The notes below the pieces were generated by a model. That model was given only the letters and a program-made list of their open reading frames with translations. It ran no database searches and was not told where the DNA came from. Shown here piece by piece: positions 37,383-51,900 of a stretch of DNA of 64,000 bases; the first letter of the stretch is position 1; each line of letters starts with the position of its first letter. A program made the translations under genes and the position numbers. The stretch is from Euonymus europaeus (lineage: Eukaryota; Streptophyta; Magnoliopsida; Celastrales; Celastraceae). The stretch lies in contig OY756972.1 in the NCBI GenBank assembly GCA_963580455.1, positions 14,709,001-14,773,000 of the forward strand, written 5' to 3'.

Positions 37383-39945
37383 TAGATAATGGAATTCCGT
37401 GAAGTCTCACAATCTCCTTGACATACATAGTACTCAAGGTCTCCAATGAATCCGTCTTGTTCATGGGTAAGAAGTGTGCAGACTTAGTCAATCTGTCCAC
37501 TATCACCCAAACCGCATCATGCCTCCTCTGAGTCATTGGCAATGCCGTCACAAAGTCCATTGTGATCTTCTCCCACTTCCATTCCGCTACTGGTAATGGT
37601 TGCAACAATCCAGCTGGTCTCTGATGTTCTGCCTTCACTTGTTGACAAGTAAGACACTTCGTCACAAATCTAGCAACATCGGCCTTCATACCCTTCCACC
37701 AGAAACTCTGCTTCAAGTCTCGGTACATCTTCGTACCCCCGGGATGCATAGCAAACCAAGAATGATGTGCTTCCCTTAGAATCTCCTGTCTCAACTCATC
37801 ATCTTCGGGAACCACTAACCTTCCTGCATATCGTACTCCACCATCATTCCCTCGAACCCATCCAAGACTCTCATCAATCACATCAAATGTATGATCTCCA
37901 TTTTGTGCATCTATAACCTTCTGAACCATCATAGGTCTCGAAGTCATAGAACACAAATGCACCTTTTCCTCTTGACTCCTCAACTCCAATCCAAACTCAT
38001 TGATTGTTTCCACAATTTTCCACTCATGCATAAATAGGCTAGCAACTCTCTGCTTCCTACACAATGCATCCGCAACCACATTTGCTTTACCAGGATGGTA
38101 TTGCAAATTAAAGTCAAAATCCTCCAAGTACTCCATCCACCGCCTTTGCCGTAAGTTCAACTCTTTTTGGGTGAATAGGTACTTGAGGCTTTTGTGATCC
38201 GAGAACAACTCAAACGTCTCTCCGTAGAGATAGTACCTCCACTGCTTAAGAGCAAATACCACTGCCGCCAACTCCAGATCATGCACTGGATAATTCCTCT
38301 CATGTGTCTTTAGCAACCTTGAACCATACTCTATCACTCGGCCCTGTTGCATCAACACACAACCTAAACCGACTCCAGACGCATCGCAATACAACTGATA
38401 GCCAACATTCCTTTCCGGAACTACTAACACTGGAGGTGTTGTCAACCTCTTCTTCAACTCTTCAAATGCGGCCTCACATTCGTCTGTCCACACAAACGGT
38501 GTACCCTTCTTCGTGAGCTGCGTCATCGGCGAAGCAACTCTTGAGAAGTCCTCAATAAACCTCCGGTAGTAACCTGCCAACCCTAGGAAACTCCGGATCT
38601 CCGTCACATTCTTTGGTCTTTCCCAACTCAAAACCGACTCAACTTTGGAGTAATCAACCGCTATGCCTTCTTGAGTGATCACATGGCCTAGGAACTTCAC
38701 CTCTGTGGCCCAAAATTCACACTTACTCAATTTAGCATACAGTTGATTCTCCCTCAATGTCTGTAACACTACCTTCAAATGTTCCTCATGCTCTTCCTCC
38801 GTAGGAGAATAAATCAATATATCATCTATAAAAACCACCACAAAGTTATCCAAAAAAGGTCTAAGAACCCTTTGCATTAGGTCCATGAACACCGCTGGGG
38901 AATTTGTCAACCCAAACGGCATCACAAGAAACTCATAATGCCCATAACGAGTTCTAAACACTGTTTTCTGGATATCTTCCTCCTTAATCCTCAACTGATG
39001 ATAACCCGACCTCAAATCAATCTTAGAGAAATGTCTAGCACCTCTCAATTGGTCAAACAAATCATTGATCCTAGGCAATGGATACTTATTCCTCACTGTA
39101 ACCTTATTCAACTGCCTATAATCAATACACATCCTCAAACTTCCGTCTTTCTTCTTGACGAACAACACCGGTGCTCCCCACGGGGACACACTCGGTCTAA
39201 TGAATCCCAAATCTTGCAACTCCTCTAATTGAGAACTCAATTCCTTCAACTCTGCTGGAGCCATCCGATATGGCGGAATCGAAATCGGCTTGACATTCGG
39301 ATGCAACTCAATAGCAAAGTCAATCTCTCTCTTCGGAGGTAATCCCGGCAACTCTTCCGGAAATACATCCATAAATTCTTCCACTACCCGAATCATAGTA
39401 GTCACATCTCCTTTAGGAGCCGACGTCACCAAACTTGCTACCCTACAATCCTGATACGAAGGATTATCCATGAAATGTGGGCATGGAATCCCCTTCGATC
39501 CCCTCAACTGAATCACCCCACCCTCCGGTACTCTAAGAGTGATCCTCCTTTGCCAAAAATCAAGCACTTCTTGGTGCTTTCTCAACCAATCAACTCCGAG
39601 TATCACATCGAAGTCTTTGAAATCTAACACATACAAATCGGCTTGTAGAGATATTTCTCCAAACCGACACTCACATCCGAACACCACCCCCTCCAACGTG
39701 GTAAAGTGCCCAAATGGTGAGGACACTGTAAACATTCTTCTAATCGGGGAAATTTCTACCGCTAGTGCGTTCGCTAACGAACTAGTAATAAATGATGAGG
39801 TAGCTCCAGAATCAAACAAGACTCTGGCCCAACAATTTGAAATAAAAAATGTACCTCCAATGAAGTTGGGATGCTCCTGTGCCTCCTGATGTCCCAATGC
39901 AAAGACACGTCCCTCTATAGAGGAGCTTTTAACAGTTTTGTCCAT
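37276..39945 (-). pseudogene. pol: pol fragment: protease, reverse transcriptase, RNase H and most of integrase; broken at both ends
   Basis: The protease active site is [10 protein letters not shown] (DSGA codons at 39802-39813). The reverse transcriptase active site is FIDDILIYS (38806-38832). RNase H shows YCDASG near 38374-38391 and DHKSLKYL, and integrase shows an HHCC zinc-binding region near 37640-37775. The first integrase catalytic aspartate is in [10 protein letters not shown], and the second is in SDRDPRF at 37372-37374. The first 11 residues of the open frame, up to 39913, come from satellite DNA, so the apparent ATG is accidental. Gag and the linker are gone. An extra C in the CCCC run at 37318-37321 shifts the frame between the second aspartate and the glutamate of the DDE triad, so integrase is split. 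The reverse transcriptase also has S in place of the usual A in GLTNAP. Confidence 0.92.
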
Positions 39946-42900
39946 TTTTCATAGAAAGTAGGTGTTTTGGCATCGAAATAATCTATGAAGCTTATACTCG
40001 TAAAATTTGACATATAAGAACAAAAAAAATTTTACACTGAGCAACTTTGATGGTCCGAAGTTGCTCAACTCTTTCTATGGAGGAGCTTTTAACGGTTTTG
40101 TCCATTTGTCATAGAAAGTTAGTGTTTTGGGATCGAAATAAACTAGGAAGCTTATACTCATAAAATTTGACATATAAGAACAATAAAAAGTGTACACCGA
40201 GCAACTTTGATGGTACGAAGTTGCTCAACTCTTTCTATGGAGGAGCTCTTAACGGGTTTCTCCATTTGTCATAGAAAGTTGGTGTTTTGGCATCGAAATA
40301 ATCAATGAAGCTTAAACTCATAAAATTTGACATATAAGAACAATAAAAATTGTACACAGAGCAACTTTGATGGTCCGAAGTTGCTCAACTCTCTCAATCC
40401 AGGAGATTTTAACGGTTTTATCCATTTGTCATAGAAAGTTGGTGTTTTGGGATCGAAATAAACTAGGAAGCTTATACTGCTAAAATTTGACATATAAGAA
40501 CAATAAAAAGTGTACACCGAGCAACTTTGACGGTACGAAGTTGCTCAACTCTCTCTATGGAGGAGCTCTTAACGGGTTTCTCCAATTGTCATAGAAAGCT
40601 GGTGTTTTGGCATCGAAATAATCAATGAAGCTTAAACTCATAAAATTTGACATATAAGAACAATAAAAATTGTACACAGAGCAACTTTGATGGTCCGAAG
40701 TTGCTCAACTCTTTCAATCCAGGAGATTTTAGCGGTTTCGTCCATTTGTCATATAAAGTTGGTGTTTTGGCATCGAAATAATATATGAAGCTTATACTAA
40801 TAAAATTTGACATATAAGAACAATAAAAAGTGTACACCGAGCAACTTTGATGGTCCGAAGTTGCTCAACTCTCTCTATGGAGGAGCTTTTAACAGTTTTG
40901 TCCATTTATCATAAAAAGCAGGTGTTTTGGCATCGAAATAATCTATGAAGCTTATATTCGTAAAATTTGACATAGAAGAACAATAAAAAGTCTATCCCGA
41001 GCAACTTTGATAGTCCGAAGTTGTTCAACTCTCTCAATGTAGGAGATTTTAACGGTTTTGTCCATTTGTTATATAAAGTTGGTGTTTTGTCATCGAAATA
41101 ATCTAGGAAGCTTATACTCTTAAAATTTTACATATAATAAGAATAAAAATTGTACACCGAGCGACCTTGATGGTCCGAAGTTGCTCAACTCTCTTTATGG
41201 AGGAGCATTTAACGGTTTTATCCATTTGTCATAGAAAATTGGTGTTTTGGCATCGAAATAATCTACGAAGCTTATACTCGTAAAATTTGACATATAATAA
41301 GAATAAAAATTGTACACCGAGCAACTTTGATGTTCCGAAGTTGCTCAACTCTCTCTATGGAGGAGCTTTTAACGGTTTGGTCCATTTGTCATAGAAAGTT
41401 GGTGTTTTGGAATCAAAATAATCTAGGAAGCTTATACTCATAAAATTTGACATAGAAGAACAATAAAAAGTCTATCCCGAGCAATTTTGATAGTCCGAAG
41501 TTGATCAACTCTCTCTATCGAGGAGCTTTTAACGGGTTTACCCATTTGTCATAGAAAGTTGCTGGTTTGGCATCGAAATAATCTATGAAGCTTAAACTCG
41601 TAAAATTTGACATATAAGAACAATAAAAATTGTACACCGAGCAACTTTGATGGTCCGAACTTGCTCAACTCTCTCTATGGAGGAGCTTTTAACGGTTTCG
41701 TCCATTTGTCACAGAAAGTTGGTGTTTTGGCATCGAAATAATCTATGAAGCTTAAGCTTATACTCTTAAAATTTGACATATAAGAACAATAAAAATTGTA
41801 CATCTAGCAACTTTCATGGTCCGAAGTTGCTCAACTTTCTCTATGGAGGAGCTTTTAACAGTTTTGTCCATTTGTCATAGAAAGTAGGTGTTTTGGCATC
41901 GAAATAATCTATGAAGCTTATACTCGTAAAATTTGACATATAAGAACAAAATTTTTTTTACACTGAGCAACTTTGATAGTCCGAAGTTGCTCAACTCTTT
42001 CTATGGAGGAGTTTTTAACGGTTTTGTCCATTTGTCATAGAAAGTTAGTGTTTTGGGATCGAAATAAACTAGAAAGCTTATACTAATAAAATTTGACATA
42101 TAAGAACAATAAAAAGTGTACACCGAGCAACTTTGACGGTACGAAGTTGCTAAACTCTCTCTATGGAGGAGCTCTTAACGGGTTTCTCCATTTGTCATAC
42201 AAAATTGGTGTTTTGGCATCGAAATAATCAATGAAGCTTAAACTCATAAAATTTGACATATAAGAACAATAAAAATTTTACACAGAGCAACTTTCATGGT
42301 CCGAAGTTGCTCAACTCTCTCAATCCAGGAGATTTTAACGGTTTCGTCCATTTGTCATATAAAGTTGGTGTTTTGGCATCGAAATAATATATGAAGCTTA
42401 TACTAATAAAATTTGACATATAAGAACAATAAAAAGTGTACACCGAGCAACTTTGATGGTCCGAAGTTGTTCAACTCTCTCTATGGATGAGCTTTTAACA
42501 GTTTTGTCCATTTGTCATAAAAAGCAGGTGTTTTGGTATCGAAATAATCTATGAAGCTTATACTCGTAAAATTTGACATAGAAGAACAATAAAAAGTCTA
42601 TCCCGAGCATTTTTGATAGTCCGAAGTTGTTCAACTCTCCCAATGCAGAAGATTTTAACGGTTTTGTCCATTTGTAATATAAAGTTGGTGTTTTGTCATC
42701 GAAATAATCTAGGAAGCTTATACTCTTAAAATTTTACATATAATAAGAATAAAAATTACACACCGAGCGACCTTGATGGTCCAAAGTTGCTCAACTCTCT
42801 TTATGGAGGTGCTTTTAACGGTTTTATCCATTTGTCATAGAAAATTGGTGTTTTGGCATCGAAATAATCTACGAAGCTTAAACTCGTAAAATTTGACATA

Positions 42901-45900
42901 TAATAAGAATAAAAATTGTACATCGAGCAACTTTGATGTTCCGAAGTTTCTCAACTCTCTCTATGGAGGAGCTGTTAACAGTTTGGTCCATTTGTCATAG
43001 AAATTTGGTGTTTTGGAATCAAAATAATCTAGGAAGCTTATACTCGTAAAATTTGACATAGATAAACAATAAAAAGTCTATCCCGAGTAACTTTGATAGT
43101 CCGAAGTTGCTCAACTCTCTCTATCGAGGAGCTTTTAACGGGTTTACCCATTTGTCATAGAAAGTTGGTGTTTTGGCATCGAAATAATCTATGAAGCTTA
43201 AACTCGTAAAATTTGACATATAAGAACAATAAAAATTGTACACCGAGCAACTTTGATGGTCCGAACTTGCTCAACTCTCTCTATGGAGGAGCTTTTAACG
43301 GTTTCGTCCATTTGTCACAGAAAGTTGGTGTTTTGGCATCGAAATAATCTATGAAGCTTAAGCTTATACTCATAAAATTTGACATATAAGAACTATAAAA
43401 ATTGTACACCTAGCAACTTTCATGGTCCGAAGTTGCTCAACTTTCTCTATGGAGGAGCTTTTAACAGTTTTGTCCATTTGTCATAGAAAGTAGGTGTTTT
43501 GGCATCGAAATAATCTATGAAGCTTATACTCGTAAAATTTGACATATAAGAACAAATTTTTTTTTACACTGAGCAACTTTGATGGTCCGAAGTTGCTCAA
43601 CTCTTTCTATGGAGGAGCTTTTAACGGTTTTGTCCATTTGTCATAGAAAGTTAGTGTTTTGGGATCGAAATAAACTAGAAAGCTTATACTCATAAAATTT
43701 GACATATAAGAACAATAAAAAGTGTACAACGAGCAACTTTGACGGTACGAAGTTGCTCAACTCTCTCTATGGAGGAGCTCTTAACGGGTTTCTCCATTTG
43801 TCATACAAAGTTGGTGTTTTGGCATCGAAATAATCAATGAAGCTTAAACTCATAAAATTTGACATATAAGAACAATAAAAATTTTACACAGAGCAACTTT
43901 CATGGTCCGAAGTTGCTCAACTCTCTCAATCCAGGAGATTTTAACGGTTTCATCCATTTGTCATATAAAGTTGGTGTTTTGGCATCGAAATAATATATGA
44001 AGCTTATACTAATAAAATTTGACATATAAGAACAATAAAAAGTGTACACCGAGCAACTTTGATGGTCCGAAGTTGTTCAACTCTCTCTATGGATGAGCTT
44101 TTAACAGTTTTGTCCATTTGTCATAAAAAGCAGGTGTTTTGGTATCGAAATAATCTATGAAGCTTATACTCGTAAAATTTGACATAGAAGAACAATAAAA
44201 AGTCTATCCCGAGCATTTTTGATAGTCCGAAGTTGTTCAACTCTCCCAATGCAGAAGATTTTAACGGTTTTGTCCATTTGTAATATAAAGTTGGTGTTTT
44301 GTCATCGAAATAATCTAGGAAGCTTATACTCTTAAAATTTTACATATAATAAGAATAAAAATTACACACCAAGCGACCTCGATGGTCCGAAGTTGCTCAA
44401 CTCTCTTTATGGAGGTGCTTTTAACGGTTTTATCCATTTGTCATAGAAAATTGGTGTTTTGGCATCGAAATAATCTACGAAGCTTATACTCGTAAAATTT
44501 GACATATAATAAGAATAAAAATTGTACATCGAGCAACTTTGATGTTCCGAAGTTGCTCAACTCTCTCTATGGAGGAGCTGTTAACAGTTTGGTCCATTTG
44601 TCATAGAAATTTGGTGTTTTGGAATCAAAATAATCTAGGAAGCTTATACTCGTAAAATTTGACATAGAAGAACAATAAAAAGTCTATCCCGAGCAACTTT
44701 GATAGTCCGAAGTTGCTCAACTCTCTCTATCGAGGAGCTTTTAACGGCTTTACCCATTTGTCATAGAAAGTTGGTGTTTTGGCATCGAAATAATCTATGA
44801 AGCTTAAACTCGTAAAATTTGACATATAAGAACAATAAAAATTGTACACCGAGCAACTTTGATGGTCCGAACTTGCTCAACTCTCTCTATGGAGGAGCTT
44901 TTAACGGTTTCGTCCATTTGTCACAGAAAGTTGGTGTTTTGGCATCGAAATAATCTATGAAGCTTAAGCTTATACTTTTAAAATTTGACATATAAGAACA
45001 ATAAAAATTGTACACCGAGCAACTTTCATGGTCCGAAGTTGCTCAATTTTCTCTATGGAGGAGCTTTTAACAGTTTTGTCCATTTGTCATAGAAAATAGG
45101 TGTTTTGGCATCGAAATAATCTATGAAGCTTATACTCGTAAAATTTGACATATAAGAACAAAATTTTTTTTACACTGAGCAACTTTGATGGTCCCAAGTT
45201 GCTCAACTCTTTCTATGGAGGAGGTTTTAACGGTTTTGTCCATTTGTCATAGAAAGTTCGTGTTTTGGGATCGAAATAAACTAGGAAGCTTATACTCATA
45301 AAATTTGACATATAAGAACAATAAAAAGTGTACACCGAGCAACTTTGATGGTACGAAGTTGCTCAACTCTCTCTATGAAGGAGCTTTTAACGGTTTTGTC
45401 CATTTGTCATAGAAAGTTGGTGTTTTGGAATCGAAATAATCTATGAAGCTTATACTCATAAAATTTGACATATAAGAACAATAAAAAGTGTACACCGAGC
45501 AACGTTGATGGTCCGAAGTTGCTCAACTCTCTCTATGGAGGGGCTTTTAACGGTTTGGTCCATTTGTCACAGAAAGTTGGTGTTTTGGCATCGAAATAAT
45601 CTATGAAGCTTAAGCTTATACTCTTAAAATTTGACATATAAGAACAATAAAAATTGTACACCGAGCAACTTTCATGGTCCGAAGTTGCTCAACTTTCTCT
45701 ATGGAGGAGCTTTTAACAGTTTTGTGCATTTGTCATAGAAAGTAGGTGTTTTGGCATCGAAATAATCTATGAAGCTTTTACTCGTAAAATTTGACATATA
45801 AGAACAAAATTTTTTTTTACACTGAGCAACATTGATGGTACGAAGTTGCTCAACTTTATCTATGGAGGAGCTTTTATCGGTTTTGTCCATTTGTCATAGA

Positions 45901-48900
45901 AAGTTGGTGTTTTGGCATCGAAATAATCTATGAAGCTTATCCTCAAAAAATTCGACATATAAGAACAATAAAAAGTGTACATCGAGCAACTTTGATGTTC
46001 CGAAGTTGCTCAACTCTCTCTATGCACGAGCTGTTAACAGTTTGGTCCATTTGTCATAGAAAGTTGGTGTTTTGGAATCAAAATAATCTAGGAAGCTTAT
46101 ACTCGTAAAATTTGACATAAAACAACAATAAAAAGTCTATCCCGAGCAACTTTGATAATCCGAAGTTGCTCAACTCTCTTTATGGAAGAGCTTTTAACGG
46201 TTTCGTCCATTTGTCATAGAAAGTTGGTGTTTTGGCATCGAAATAATCCATGAAGCTTATACTCAAAAAATTTGACATATAAGAACAATAAAAAGTCTAT
46301 CCCGAGCAACTTTGATAGTCCGAAGTTGCTCAACTCTCTCTATGGAGGAGCTTTTAACGGGTTTCTCCATTTGTCATATAAAGTTGGTGTTTTGGCATCG
46401 AAATAATCTATGAAGTTTAAACTCGTAAAATTTCAGATATAAGAACAATAAAAATAGTACACCGAGCAACTTTGATGGTCCGAAGTTGCTCAACTCTCTC
46501 TATGGAGGAGCTTTTAACGTTTTTGTCCATTTGTCATAGAAAGTTGGTGTTTTGGCATCGAAATAATCTATGAAGCTTATACTCCAAAAATTTGACATAT
46601 AAGAACAGTAAAAAGTGTACACCGAGCAACTTTGATGGTCCGAAGTTGCTCAACTCTCTCAATGGAGGAGCTTTTAACGGGTTTCTTCATTTGTCATAGA
46701 AAGTTGGTGTTTTGGCATCGAAATAATCTATGAAGCTTAAACTCATAAAATTTGACATACAAGAACAATAAAAATTGTACACAGAGCATGTTTGATGGTT
46801 CGATGTTGCTCAACTCTCTCTATGGAGGAGCTTTTAACGGGTTTCTTCATTTGTCATATAAAGTTGGTGTTTTGGCATCGAAATAATATATGAAGCTTAT
46901 ACTAATAAAATTTGACATATAAGAACAATAAAAAGCGTACACTGAGCAACTTTGATGGTCTGAAGCTGCTCAACTCTCTCTATGGAGGAGCTTTTAACGG
47001 TTTCGTCCATTTGCCACAAAAAGTTGGTGTTTTGGCATCGAAATAATCTATGAAGCTTAAGCTTATACTCTTAAAATTTGACATATAAGAACAATAAAAA
47101 TTGTACACCGAGCAACTTTCATGGTCCGAAGTTGCTCAACTTTCTCTATGGAGGAGCTTTTAATAGTTTTGTCCATTTGTCATAGAAAGTTGGTGTTTTG
47201 GCATCGAAATAATCTATGAAGCCTATACTCGTAAAATTTGACATATAAGAACAAAATTTTTTTTACACTCAGCAACTTTGATGGTCCGAAGTTGCTCAAC
47301 TCTTTCTATGGAGGAGCTTTTAACGGTTTTGTCCAATTGTCATAGAAAGTTGGTGTTTTGGGATCGAAATAAACTAGGAAGCTTATACTCATAAAATTTG
47401 ACATATAAGAACAATAAAAAGTGTACACCGAGCAACTTTGACGGTACGAAGTTGCTCAACTCTCTCTGTGGAGGAGCTTTAAATGGTTTTGTCCATTTGT
47501 CATAGAAAGTTGATGTTTTGGCATCGAAATAATCTATGAAGCTTATACTCCAAAAATTTGACATATAAGAACATTAAAAAGTGTACACCGAGCAACTTTG
47601 ATGGTCCGAAGTTGCTCAAATCTCTCTATGGAGGAGCTTTTAATGGGTTTCTCCATTTGTCATAGAAAGTTGGTGTTTTGGCATCGAAATAATCTATGAA
47701 ACTGATACTCGTAAAATTTGACATAGAAGAACAATAAAAAGTCTATCCCGAGCAACTTTGATATTCCGAAGTTGTTCAACTCTCTCAATGCAGGAGATTT
47801 TAACGGTTTTATCCATTTGTCATAGAAAGTTGGTGTTTTGGCATCGAAATAATCTACAAAGCTTATACTCGTAAAATTTGACATATAATAAGAATAAAAA
47901 TTGTACATCGAGCGACCTTGATGGTCCGAAGTTGCTCAACTCTCTCTATGGAGGAGATGTTAACGGTTTTATCCATTTGTCAAAGAAAGTTGGTGTTTTG
48001 GCATCGAAATAATCTACGAAGCTTATACTCGTAAAATTTGACATATAAAAAGAATAAAAATTGTACACCGAGCAACTTTGATGTACCGAAGTTGCTCAAC
48101 TCTCTCTCTGGAGGAGCTTTTAACGGTTTGGTCCATTTGTCATAGAAAGTTGGTGTTTTGGAATCAAAATAATCTAAAAAGGTTATACTCGTAAAATTTT
48201 GACATAGAAGAACAATAAAAAGTCTATCCCGAGCAACTTTGATAGTCCGAAGTTGCTCAACTCTCTCTATGGAGGAGCTTTTAACGGGTTTCCCCATTTG
48301 TCACAGAAAGTTGGTGTTTTGGCATCGAAATAATCTTTGAAGCTTAAGCTTATACTCTTAAAATTTGACATATAAGAACAGTAAAAATTGTACACCGAGC
48401 AACTTTCATGGTTCGAAGTTGCTCAACTTTCTCTATGGAGGAGCTTTTAACAGTTTCGTCCATTTGTCATAGAAAGTAGGTGTTTTGGCATCGAAATAAT
48501 CTATGAAGCTTATACTCTTAAAATTTTACATATAATAAGAATAAAAATTGTACACCGAGCGACCTTGATGGTCCGAAGTTGCTCAACTCTCTCTATGGAG
48601 GAGCTTTTAACGGTTTTATCCATTTGTCAAAGAAAGTTGGTGTTTTGGCATCGAAAAAATCTATGAAGCTTATACTCGTAAAATTGGACATATAATAAGA
48701 ATAAAAATTGTACACAAGGCAACTTTGATGTTCCGAATTTGCTCAACTCTCTCTATGGAGGAGCTTTTAACGGTTTGGTCCATTTGTCATAGAAAGTTGG
48801 TGTTTTGGAATCAAAATAATCTAGGAAGCTTATACTCGTAAAATTTGACATAGAAGAACAATAAAAAGTCTATCCCGAACAACTTTCATAGTTCGAAGTT

Positions 48901-51900
48901 GGTCAACTCTCTCTATGGAGGAGCTCTAAACGGGTTTCTCCATTTGTCGTAGAAAGTTGATGTTTTGGCATCGAAATAATCAATGAAGCTTAAACTCGTA
49001 AAATTTGACATATAAAAACAATAAAATTTGTACACGGAGCAACTTTGATGGTCCGAAGTTGCTCAACTCTCTCAATGCAGGAGATTTTAACGGTTTCGTC
49101 CATTTGTCATATAAAGTTGGTGTTTTGACATCGAAATAATATATGAAGCTTATACTAATAAAATTTTACATATAAGAACAATAAAAAGTGTACACCGAGC
49201 AACTTTGATGGTCCGAACTTGCTCAACTCTCTCTATGGAGGAGCTTTTAACATTTTTGTCCATTTGTCATAAAAAGTAGCTGTTTTGGCATTGAAATAAT
49301 CTATGAAGCTTATACTCGTAAAATTTGACATAGAGGAACAATAAAAAGTCTATCCCGAGCAACTTTGATAGTCCGAAGTTCTTCAACTCTCTCAATGCAG
49401 GAGATTTTAACGGTTTCGTCCATTTGTTATATAAAGTTGGTGTTTTGTCATCGAAATAATCTAGGAAGCTTATACTCTTAAAATTTTACATATAATAAGA
49501 ATAAAAATTGTACACCGAGCGACCTTGATGGTCCGAAGTTGCTCAACTCTCTCTATGGAGGAGCTTTTAACGGTTTTATCCATTTGTCATAGAAAGTTGG
49601 TGTTTTGGCATCGAAATAATCTACGAAGCTTATACTCATAAAATTTGACATATAATAAGAATAAAAATTGTACACCGAGCAACTTTGATGTACCGAAGTT
49701 GCTCAACTCTCTCTCTGGAGGAGCTTTTAACGGTTTGGTCCATTTGTCATAGAAAGTTGGTGTTTTGGAATCAAAATAATCTAGGAAGCTTATACTTGTA
49801 AAATTTGACATAGAAGAACAATAAAAAGTCTATCCCGAGCAACATTGATAGTCCGAAGTTGCTCAACTCTCTCTATGGAGGAGCTTTTAACGGCTTTCCC
49901 CATTTGTCATAGAAAGTTGGTGTTTTGGCATCGAAATAATCTACGAAGATTATACTCGTAAAATTTGACATATAATAAGAATAAAAATTGTACACCAGGC
50001 AATTTTGATGTTCCGAAGTTGCTCAACTCTATCTATGGAGGAGCTTTTAACGGTTTGGTCCATTTGTCATAGAAAGTTGGTGTTTTGGAATCAAAATAAT
50101 CTAGGAAGCTTATACTCGTAAAATTTAACATAAAACAACAATAAAAAGTCTATCCCGAGCAGTTTTGGTAGTCCGAAGTTGCTCAACTCTCTTTATGGAG
50201 GAGCTTTTAACGGTTTCGTCCATTTGTCATAGGAAGTTGTTGTTTTGGCATCGAAATAATCCATGAAGCTTATACTCAAAAAATTTGACATATAAGAACA
50301 ATAAAAATTGTACACCGAGCAACTTTGATGGTCTGAAGTTGCTCAACTCTTTTAATGGAGGAGCTTTTAACGGTTTTGTCCATTTGTCATAGAAAGTTGG
50401 TATTTTGGCATCGAAATAATCTACGAAGCATATACTCATAAAGTTCGACATATAAGAACAATAAAAAGTGTATACCGAGCAACTTTGATAGTCCGAAGTT
50501 GCTCAACTCTCTCTATGTAGGAGCTTTTAACGGTTTTGTCCATTTGTCATAGAAAGTTGGTGTTTTGGCATCCAAATAATCTAGGAAACTTATACTCATA
50601 AAATTTGACATATAAGAACAATAAAAATTGTACACCGAGCAACTTTGATGGTCCGAAGTTGCTCAACTCTCTCTATGGAGAAGCTTTTAGCGGTTTTATC
50701 CATTTGTCATAGAAAGTTGGTGTTTTGGAATCAAAATAATCTAGGAAGCTTATACTCGTAAAATTTGACATAGAAGAACAATAAAAAGTCTATCCCGAGC
50801 AACTTTCATAGTCCGAAGTTGCTCAACTCTCTCTATGGAGAAGCTCTTAACGGGTTTCTCCATTTGTCATAGAAAGTTGATGTTTTGGCATCGAAATAAT
50901 CAATGAAGCTTATACTCTTAAAATTTTACATATAAGAACAATAAAAATTGTACACAGAGCAACTTTGATGGTCCGAAGTTGCTCAACTCTCTCTATGGAG
51001 GAGATTTTAACGGTTTTGTCCATTTATCATATAAAGTTGGTGTTTTCGCATCGAAATAATATATGAAGCTTATACTCATAAAATTCGACATATAAGAACA
51101 ATAAAAAGTGTACACCGAGCAACTTTGATGGTCCGAAGTTGCTCAACTCTCTCTATGTAGGAGCTTTTAACGGTTTTGTTCATTTGTCATAGAAAGTTGG
51201 TGTTTTGGCATCCAAATAATCTAGGAAACTTATACTCATAAAATTTGACATATAAGAACAATAAAAATTGTACACCGAGCAACTTTGGTGGTCCGAAGTT
51301 GCTCAACTCTCTCTATGGAGGAGCTTTTAGCGGTTTTATCCATTTGTAATAGAAAGTATGTGTTTTGGAATCAAAATAATCTAGGAAGCTTATACTCGTA
51401 AAATTTGTCATAGAAAAACAATAAAAAGTCTATCCCGAGCAACTTTCATAGTCCGAAGTTGATCAACTCTCTCTATGGAGGAGCTTTTAACGGGTTTCTT
51501 CATTTGTCATAGAAATCGGTGTTTTGGCATCGAAATAATCTATGAAGCTTAAACTCATAAAATTTGACATATAAGAACAATAAAAATTGTACACCGAGCA
51601 ACTTTGATGGTCCGAAGTTGCTCAACTCTCTCAATGCAGGAGATTTTAACGGTTTCGTCCATTTGTCATATAAAGTTGGTGTTTTGGCATCGAAATAATC
51701 TATGAAGCTTAAACCTATAAAATTTGACATATAAGAACAACAAAAATTGTACAGCGAGCAACTTTGATGGTCCGAAGTTGCTCAACTCTCTTTATGGAGG
51801 AGCTTTTAACGGTTTCGTGCATTTGTCATAGAAAGTTGTTGTTTTGGCATCGAAATAATCCATGAAGCTTACACTCAAAAAATTTGACATATAAGAACAA

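Larger units (their letters stand above)
10264..39912 (+). repeat. Tandem segmental duplication, left unit (~29.65 kb)
   Basis: From 10264 onward the sequence is collinear with 39913 onward. The offset is 29,649 bp through at least 16180 versus 45830. After indels it changes to about 26,080, then 26,400, then 24,636 near the retrotransposon. The unit contains about 24 kb of satellite plus a 5'-truncated retrotransposon. It ends where retrotransposon sequence abuts satellite, and the next base starts the right unit. Confidence 0.88.
34331..39912 (-). mobile_element. Ty3/gypsy chromovirus (Tekay/Del-like) LTR retrotransposon, 5'-truncated copy 1
   Basis: Read on the minus strand, the element runs pol (39912 to 36417), polypurine tract (36477-36465), 3' LTR (36464-34331), then satellite. 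The enzyme order protease, reverse transcriptase, RNase H, integrase, chromodomain defines a chromovirus. The AATTTCGGGACGAAATT stretch and purine run just before an LTR starting TGTGAAATCCCG fit the Tekay/Del clade. Gag, primer-binding site and 5' LTR are missing, because satellite DNA replaces them at 39913. That boundary is also the junction of the ~29.65-kb tandem duplication. A one-base insertion breaks pol. It cannot move by itself. No target-site duplication can be checked because one end is gone. Confidence 0.93.

Noticed and set aside
36762..39889. Plus-strand open frames of 65-116 codons inside pol
   Set aside because: Antisense shadows of the well-supported pol frame on the minus strand; no recognisable domains.
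39913..39945. Start codon and first 11 residues of the pol frame in copy 1
   Set aside because: They are encoded by satellite DNA fused by chance at the duplication junction; this is not a natural start.
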